A stretch of DNA of 64,000 nt from Micromonospora sp. M71_S20 (GTDB taxonomy: Bacteria > Actinomycetota > Actinomycetes > Mycobacteriales > Micromonosporaceae). The translations under genes were made by a program, and so were the position numbers. Positions 60,183 to 64,000 of the stretch are shown here, one piece after another (the stretch's first letter is position 1; each line of letters starts with the position of its first letter). The notes under the pieces were generated by a model, which saw only the letters and a list, made by a program, of their open reading frames with translations, was not told the DNA's origin and did no database searches. The stretch covers positions 64,501-128,500 of the forward strand of contig NZ_RCCV01000002.1 of NCBI RefSeq assembly GCF_003664255.1, read 5' to 3'.

Positions 60183-60434
60183 TTGCCACACGCCACCACC
60201 CTGCCGCCTAGCCCGTCCAGCACCTCACACGCCCTGGTCCTCGCCGCCATCGCCGCAGGAACCCTCACCGCCTGCTGGTGGATCCGCCGAGAGGGCAACC
60301 GCGTCACGTCTGCGGTACGCGTTCAGAGCGTCATCGACCCCGAGGCCGCCGCAGCCGCCCAGCGCATTCACCTTCGGCTCGTGAACGGCGCGGAGCGGAG
60401 CCGGAGAACACGACCCGTTAATGGCAGTTTCTGA
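60183..60434 (+). CDS. Possible small membrane protein at the phage end
   Basis: 83 aa with a TTG start preceded by a G-rich stretch. One membrane helix (ALVLAAIAAGTLTACWWI), then a charged tail. The stop codon falls in the phage arm of attR. Weak start signal. Confidence 0.4.
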   Translation: MPHATTLPPSPSSTSHALVLAAIAAGTLTACWWIRREGNRVTSAVRVQSVIDPEAAAAAQRIHLRLVNGAERSRRTRPVNGSF

Positions 60435-60466
60435 TCCGTCACGATCGTGACGTAGGTGTCGAACAT
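60368..60466 (-). pseudogene. ssb: 5' fragment of ssb, read into the phage
   Basis: ATG 60466 has a strong ribosome-binding site (GGAGGGACG). Codons for MFDTYVTIV are host; then the frame enters the phage (TDQKLPLTGRVLRL...) and stops after 32 residues. Together with 18164-18934 this makes a complete SSB when the prophage is removed. Confidence 0.88.
60440..60452. other. attR core
   Basis: CACGATCGTGACG, direct repeat of attL. Left of it TTTCTGATC is phage; right of it TAGGTGTCGAACAT is host ssb start on the other strand. Confidence 0.85.
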
Positions 60467-60562
60467 CGTCCCTCCAGGGGGAGATCGGGCTTGCCATCGC
60501 GAGTCGACTCGGTGCCGAGCCTGGGCCCTCGGCGCGGGCGTCGCCAGCACCGCGCGCCGGCC

Positions 60563-60590
60563 TGTGGACAACCGGACCGCCTGTGGACAA
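60563..60590. promoter_or_regulatory. Two DnaA boxes upstream of ssb
   Basis: TGTGGACAA (complement TTGTCCACA, the actinobacterial DnaA box consensus) at 60563-60571 and 60582-60590, 19 bases apart, about 100 bases before the ssb start. Suggests DnaA control of ssb. Confidence 0.65.
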
Positions 60591-60710
60591 GAACCTGATC
60601 AAGGTCCCGGTGTGCTAGGTGGCCGGACGACCCTGGGGAGCCCGCACGATCGGCTCGACGATCGGGAGGCGGGGCCGCGCTTCCGGCGCCGCCACGGGCG
60701 GGGCGACACG

Positions 60711-60821
60711 TCACGTTCCGGACGGAGCCCGGCGGGGTATGGATTCGATCAACCGCACCGCCGACAGCACGACGAACGAGAGGTCAGCGATCATGAAGAT
60801 GACCAGCACCGCAGCCGCCAT
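60711..60821 (-). CDS. Possible 36-residue membrane peptide
   Basis: ATG 60821 with GGAGACG before it; product MAAAVLVIFMIADLSFVVLSAVRLI plus a short tail, one membrane helix. An overlapping plus-strand frame (60739-60846) is also open, so which is real is unclear. Confidence 0.35.
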   Translation of the reverse strand: MAAAVLVIFMIADLSFVVLSAVRLIESIPRRAPSGT

Positions 60822-60842
60822 CGTCTCCGGCGGGGTGCGGCG

Positions 60843-61259
60843 ATGAGCGCCGTCGCCAACCCGGCCACCGTGGCGGAGTGCCTGCGGGTCGGCGCGGGGT
60901 TCTCCCAGGGCGACCGGAACTGGATCGCGGAGCAGTTCGCCACGCTCGACTCCCGGCTGGCCGGCTTCCACGCCGACGCCACCGAGCTGGAGGTGTCGGT
61001 CAAGGACCGGGAGGCCAGGGGCCAGAAGGTCACCCTGGAGTGCTGGATCGCCGGTCGGCAGAAGATCGTCACCACCTCCGCCGAGGATGACCTGCACGCC
61101 GCGCTCAACGACGTCCGGGACGACCTGCGGCGGCGGCTCAACGACGCGAAGACCAAGCAGGAGCCGCGGCACAACAAGCACCTGCGTGACGTGCCCCCGC
61201 CGGCCGCCGAGGTCGAGCCCGACACGGACCCGGCCCGCGCCGAGGCCGAGACCGTCTGA
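60843..61259 (+). CDS. Ribosome hibernation/sigma-54 modulation-like protein (HPF/RaiA type)
   Basis: 138 aa, ATG start. Beta-alpha-beta pattern of the S30AE domain (AEQFATLDSRLAGFHADATELEVSVKDREARGQKVTLECWIAGRQKIVTTSAEDDLHAALNDVRDDLRRRLNDAKTKQ). The basic helix at the end of the domain is typical. Short form without the long HPF dimerisation tail. Divergent from ssb. Confidence 0.75.
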   Translation: MSAVANPATVAECLRVGAGFSQGDRNWIAEQFATLDSRLAGFHADATELEVSVKDREARGQKVTLECWIAGRQKIVTTSAEDDLHAALNDVRDDLRRRLNDAKTKQEPRHNKHLRDVPPPAAEVEPDTDPARAEAETV

Positions 61260-61357
61260 CGCGTACGCCCGAGGCCCCGTCCGCCGGGTGCGGGCGGGCG
61301 GGGCCGGGCAGCACCCAGGGCTACCGCCCGGTAGCTTCCCGGCGTACCGTCGCGGTC

Positions 61358-62395
61358 GTGGAACCGGACGTGCTGGGCCCGCCGTACGAGCGGCAGACCA
61401 TCGACCTGGGCACCGACGACGAGGGACCGGTGGTCGCCACCCTGGTTCGTCGCCGGGCCGACCGCCCGACGGGGCGGGCCGTGCTCTACGTGCACGGCTT
61501 CACCGACTACTTCTTCCAGGGCCACCTCGGCGACTTCTTCGCCGAGCGGGGCTGGGACTTCTACGCCCTCGACCTGCGCAAGTACGGACGCAGCCTGCGG
61601 CCCCACCAGACGCCGAACTTCTGCCGCGACCTCAGCGACTACTTCCCCGAGCTGGACGCCGCCGCGAGGATCATCCGCGAGGACGACGGGCACGACACGC
61701 TGCTCGCGATGGGCCACTCGACCGGCGGGCTGATCATGCCGCTCTGGGCGCACGCCCGCCGCGACGCCGGGATCATCGACGGGCTCTTCCTGAACAGCCC
61801 CTTCTTCGACATCAACGCCCCGTGGCTGGTGCGCCGGCCGCTCGCCGCCGCCGTCGGCCGGCTGGGCCGCCGGGCGCCGCGCCGGGTGCTGCCGTTCGGG
61901 CTGGGCACGGTCTACAGCGAGAGCATCCACGCCGAGCACCACGGCGAGTGGAACTACGACCTGACCTGGAAGCCGCTCGCCGGGTTCCCCGTCCGGGCCG
62001 GCTGGCTGAACGCCGTCCGCACCGCCCAGCGGCAGCTGCGCGCCGGCCTGGACATCCAGGTGCCGGTGCTGCTGGCCTGCTCGACCCGCTCGTTCAAGGG
62101 CACGAAGTGGCACGAGTCGGCCGCCCTCGCCGACGCCGTCCTGGACGTCGAGCACATGGTCCGCTGGGCGCCCCGCCTCGGCCGGCACGTCACCGTGGCG
62201 CGCTTCGACGGTGGCATGCACGACCTCACGCTCTCCGGCACCGCCGTACGGGAGAAGGTGTTCCAGGAGGTCGGACGCTGGGCCGACGCGTTCTTCGACG
62301 CCGGGCCGACGGTCCGCGCCGGGGAGCGCCCACCGGCGAGCCGGCAGCCGGCGGACGAGGCCGACCCTGCGGGCGCCCCCGCGCAGGGCGGCTGA
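61358..62395 (+). CDS. Alpha/beta hydrolase (serine aminopeptidase S33 / lysophospholipase-like)
   Basis: 345 aa, GTG start. Oxyanion turn VLYVHGFTDYFFQGH, nucleophile elbow AMGHSTGGLIMPL (Ser), late His in FDGGMHDLTLSG. Belongs to the S33/monoglyceride-lipase-like group; substrate unknown. C-terminal ~35 residues are Pro/Ala-rich and probably disordered. Confidence 0.9.
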   Translation: MEPDVLGPPYERQTIDLGTDDEGPVVATLVRRRADRPTGRAVLYVHGFTDYFFQGHLGDFFAERGWDFYALDLRKYGRSLRPHQTPNFCRDLSDYFPELDAAARIIREDDGHDTLLAMGHSTGGLIMPLWAHARRDAGIIDGLFLNSPFFDINAPWLVRRPLAAAVGRLGRRAPRRVLPFGLGTVYSESIHAEHHGEWNYDLTWKPLAGFPVRAGWLNAVRTAQRQLRAGLDIQVPVLLACSTRSFKGTKWHESAALADAVLDVEHMVRWAPRLGRHVTVARFDGGMHDLTLSGTAVREKVFQEVGRWADAFFDAGPTVRAGERPPASRQPADEADPAGAPAQGG

Positions 62396-62520
62396 ACGCC
62401 GGCCGCCGACAGCCCCACGCGCCGCTGGCCACCCACCGACCGCCGACCGCGCGCCGACCGCCGCCGGCCGCCCATCCACCGCCGACCGCGCCGCGCGCCG
62501 TCGGGCTCACGCCGTCGGGC

Positions 62521-63213
62521 TCACGTCGCGTCGAGGGCCTCGCGGATGCGGTCGAAGGTCGCCAGCGGGTGGCCGCCGTCGCGGGCCGGCAGCACCAGGC
62601 CCAGGCACCGCAGCCCCGGCTCGCCGTCGCCGCCGGCCTGCACGCCGAAGACCGGCGCGCCCACGTAGCCGGCCGGCAGCTCCGCCGTGAGCCGGACGGC
62701 GTCGCCCACCCGCGCCACCCGCTCGATCGCCACCTCCAGCGGCCGGGCGCCACCCGCGCCGACGCCGTGGGCGAGCACGACGGCGGAACCTGGCTCCGCG
62801 CCGATCCGGGCGATCGCGTCCCGATCGGCCGCGATCGCATCCGGCACCTGTTGGGTACGCCACCGCCAGCCCTCCCCGGCGGCGTGCTCGTGCAGGCCGC
62901 CGGTGGGCATGACGGCGACGCCGAGATCCTCGTGGTGCCGCCACCGGTCGGGCAGGGCCACGGCGTCGGCTGCCACCCCGGCCGGCTCGGTCACGCTCGC
63001 CCGCAGCCCGATCTCCCCCGCCCCGGATCGCGTGAGCGCGTCGGCGGTCAGCAGGTACTCGGTCCCCTGCCCCGTGAAGAGGAACGCGGTGCCCTCGCCC
63101 CGGTCGCCGTCGCCCGTCCCGGCGTCGGTCCGGCGGATGGGCAGGATCGCGCGGCCGAGGAGCTGGCACAACTCGTACGCGACGTCGTTCTCGATCTCGG
63201 GGTCAAGCAGCAC
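62521..63213 (-). CDS. Trypsin-fold protein with lost catalytic residues
   Basis: 230 aa from GTG 63213; longer frame up to 63330 exists. GEGTAFLFTGQGTEYLLTADALT matches the GTGFLV...YLLTAAHV pattern of trypsin-like proteases, but His is replaced. EDLGVAVMP keeps the Asp region. LPAGYVGAPVFGVQ stands where GxSGSPVF would be, without the Ser. So it is probably a non-catalytic relative. A 14-bp tandem duplication (62497-62524) overlaps its stop. Confidence 0.6.
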   Translation of the reverse strand: MLLDPEIENDVAYELCQLLGRAILPIRRTDAGTGDGDRGEGTAFLFTGQGTEYLLTADALTRSGAGEIGLRASVTEPAGVAADAVALPDRWRHHEDLGVAVMPTGGLHEHAAGEGWRWRTQQVPDAIAADRDAIARIGAEPGSAVVLAHGVGAGGARPLEVAIERVARVGDAVRLTAELPAGYVGAPVFGVQAGGDGEPGLRCLGLVLPARDGGHPLATFDRIREALDAT

Positions 63214-63378
63214 CAGCCGAGGGTACGACCCGCCACGTCCCGAGCTGCGCGGGTGCCGGAACCCGGGTGACCGGCACCGGAGGCGCGTGCGACCCTGGTC
63301 CGCGACGTGGCACGCGACCACCCGTTCCACCGGTCAACCGGCGGGCGGCGGTACCCTTCTCGCGCGACACGCTCGCGC

Positions 63379-63451
63379 GCGCCCGTAGCTCAGCGGATAG
63401 AGCAGGGGACTTCTAATCCCAAGGCCGCAGGTTCGAATCCTGCCGGGCGCA
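63379..63451 (+). tRNA. tRNA-Arg (anticodon UCU)
   Basis: 73 nt. Acceptor GCGCCCG/CGGGCGC, D arm with AGCTCAGCGGATAGAGC, anticodon stem GGGGA..TCCC with loop CTTCTAA, T arm GCAGGTTCGAATCCTGC, discriminator A, CCA not encoded. Not used as the phage attachment site here. Confidence 0.95.
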
Positions 63452-63454
63452 CCC

Positions 63455-63658
63455 TCACGCAGCAGGCTTGACCTGCTGCTTCTTGCCCTTCTTGAGATCT
63501 TTCTTAGCGCCATCCTTTGATGGCTTGGCCCCAGGTGAGCCCGAGGCGAGCCCGGAGGTGCCCTTGGTGGCCCGACGAGACACAAGCCGGACCGTAGCCT
63601 CGGCTGCCTCCCTAGCAAGATCCCCCGAATCAGAGGCATCGGCGGCAGGCCAGGGCAA
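63455..63658 (-). CDS. Lys-rich hypothetical protein, probably 5'-truncated
   Basis: 67 codons. Helical REAAEATVRLVSRRATKG then KPSKDGAKKDLKKGKKQQVKP, a basic tail. The apparent TTG start abuts the transposase remnant, so the true start may have been lost. Base composition is lower in GC than neighbours. Confidence 0.4.
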   Translation of the reverse strand: MPWPAADASDSGDLAREAAEATVRLVSRRATKGTSGLASGSPGAKPSKDGAKKDLKKGKKQQVKPAA

Positions 63659-63659
63659 C

Positions 63660-63924
63660 GTCCCGACCGGATCTACGCCGACCGGGGCTACGACTTCGAC
63701 TGCTACCGCCGCGAGCTACGCACACCCGTCATCGCCCGACGCGGCACCGGCCACGGCTCCGGCCTCGGCACCCGACGCTGGGTCGTCGAGCAGACCATCG
63801 CCCTGCTGCACTGGTTCCGCCGCCTCCGGATCCGTTGGAATCCGAGACGACATCCACGAAGCACTCCTCACCCTCGCCTGCGCCATCGTCTGCTGGCTCC
63901 GGCTCCAACGCTCAAAGAGTTGAG
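63660..63924 (+). pseudogene. IS5-family transposase remnant, frameshifted
   Basis: The frame from 63665 reads DRIYADRGYDFDCYRRELRT...GLGTRRWVVEQTIALLHWFRRLRIRW, the DDE-transposase C-terminal part with the catalytic Glu in VVEQT. Near 63838 the frame shifts and continues as IRDDIHEALLTLACAIVCWLRLQR to 63923. The N-terminal two-thirds is absent. An old IS fragment. Confidence 0.85.
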
Positions 63925-64000
63925 AGTTCTGCTACCGCCTCGGTCCTCCATGCTGCCTCCATCCATTACTCAGGCCCGGCTCGTCAACGTATTGACTTCC

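Larger units (their letters stand above)
18932..60452. mobile_element. Temperate siphophage prophage, about 41.5 kb, integrated in ssb
   Basis: Core-to-core distance is 41,508 bp. It contains a serine integrase, repressor and Cro-like genes, recombination and replication genes, terminase, portal, capsid, tail, lysis and cargo genes, with both attachment cores intact. All recognised phage genes have open frames except a duplicated holin scrap, so it may be inducible (inference). The 54.9-59.8 kb part resembles conjugative-element genes but lies inside the same att sites. Confidence 0.93.

Noticed and set aside
18932..60466. att sites as an inverted repeat
   Set aside because: A longer 22-bp match does exist in inverted orientation because attP is palindromic. 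The host halves of ssb fit only if the 13-bp core is read as a direct repeat.
63379..63451. tRNA-Arg as the integration site
   Set aside because: It is intact, outside the element, and no tRNA fragment occurs at the left junction.
1..64000. CRISPR arrays
   Set aside because: The only regularly spaced repeats are short tandems (7-mers, 9-mers), the iterons and the TGGTCC array. None has spacers of CRISPR size.

Overview
The window is high-GC actinobacterial DNA, most like Micromonosporaceae (Micromonospora or a close relative). The grounds are codon use, GTG starts with ATGA/GTGA overlaps, a vitamin B12 pathway in several small clusters, a SURF1 protein, DnaA boxes of the form TTGTCCACA, and a phage-borne WhiB protein. 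No organism name can be read directly from the sequence.

Layout. (1) 1-18163 is host chromosome: the 3' part of a GH15 glycosidase, a cobC-cobT-cobA/cysG operon, a class A penicillin-binding protein, cobB with a GNAT gene, SURF1, an ATP-dependent DNA ligase, an M20 peptidase, a P-loop kinase, a rhodanese, then cobQ-cobD and a repeat-rich gap. (2) 18932-60452 is a complete-looking temperate siphophage prophage of about 41.5 kb. It sits inside the 5' end of a host ssb gene. The first nine codons of ssb are at 60440-60466 and the rest of the gene is at 18164-18934. A 13-bp direct repeat marks the two junctions, and the phage arms recombine on paper into a 34-bp perfect palindrome as attP. (3) 60453-64000 is host chromosome again: two DnaA boxes upstream of ssb, a ribosome-hibernation-like gene, an alpha/beta hydrolase, a degenerate trypsin-fold protein, tRNA-Arg(UCU) and an IS5-type transposase remnant.

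Prophage plan. A repressor and a large serine integrase are co-transcribed leftward toward the truncated ssb. A Cro-like gene starts the rightward early operon: small genes, Sak4-like ATPase, UvrD-like helicase, WhiB with an extra Cys cluster, and an initiator gene with iterons inside it. A lower-density stretch (30-34 kb) carries cargo: a CoiA-like nuclease, small zinc proteins, and membrane and PASTA proteins. Head genes follow (terS, terL, portal, MuF fused to an ADP-ribosyltransferase, scaffold, capsid, connectors), with an antisense lipoprotein gene among them. Tail genes include a -1 frameshifted gpG/gpGT pair, tape measure, a large tail protein and an H-type lectin. The lysis region (endolysin, holin candidates) is followed by a PIN toxin cassette set between a complete holin gene and a duplicated scrap of its 3' end.

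The right end, 54.9-59.8 kb, is unlike a usual siphophage. It is a leftward operon of six mostly membrane proteins, headed by a DUF2637-like protein, plus a MerR/excisionase-like regulator with repeated operators, small Cys proteins and a GntR regulator. This resembles the spread and control genes of actinomycete integrative conjugative elements. The headed gene carries 18 copies of TGGTCC/GGACCA spread over all three reading frames, which points to selection on the DNA itself. These features, together with the capture of ssb by an integrase whose attP is palindromic, are the most unusual parts of the window.
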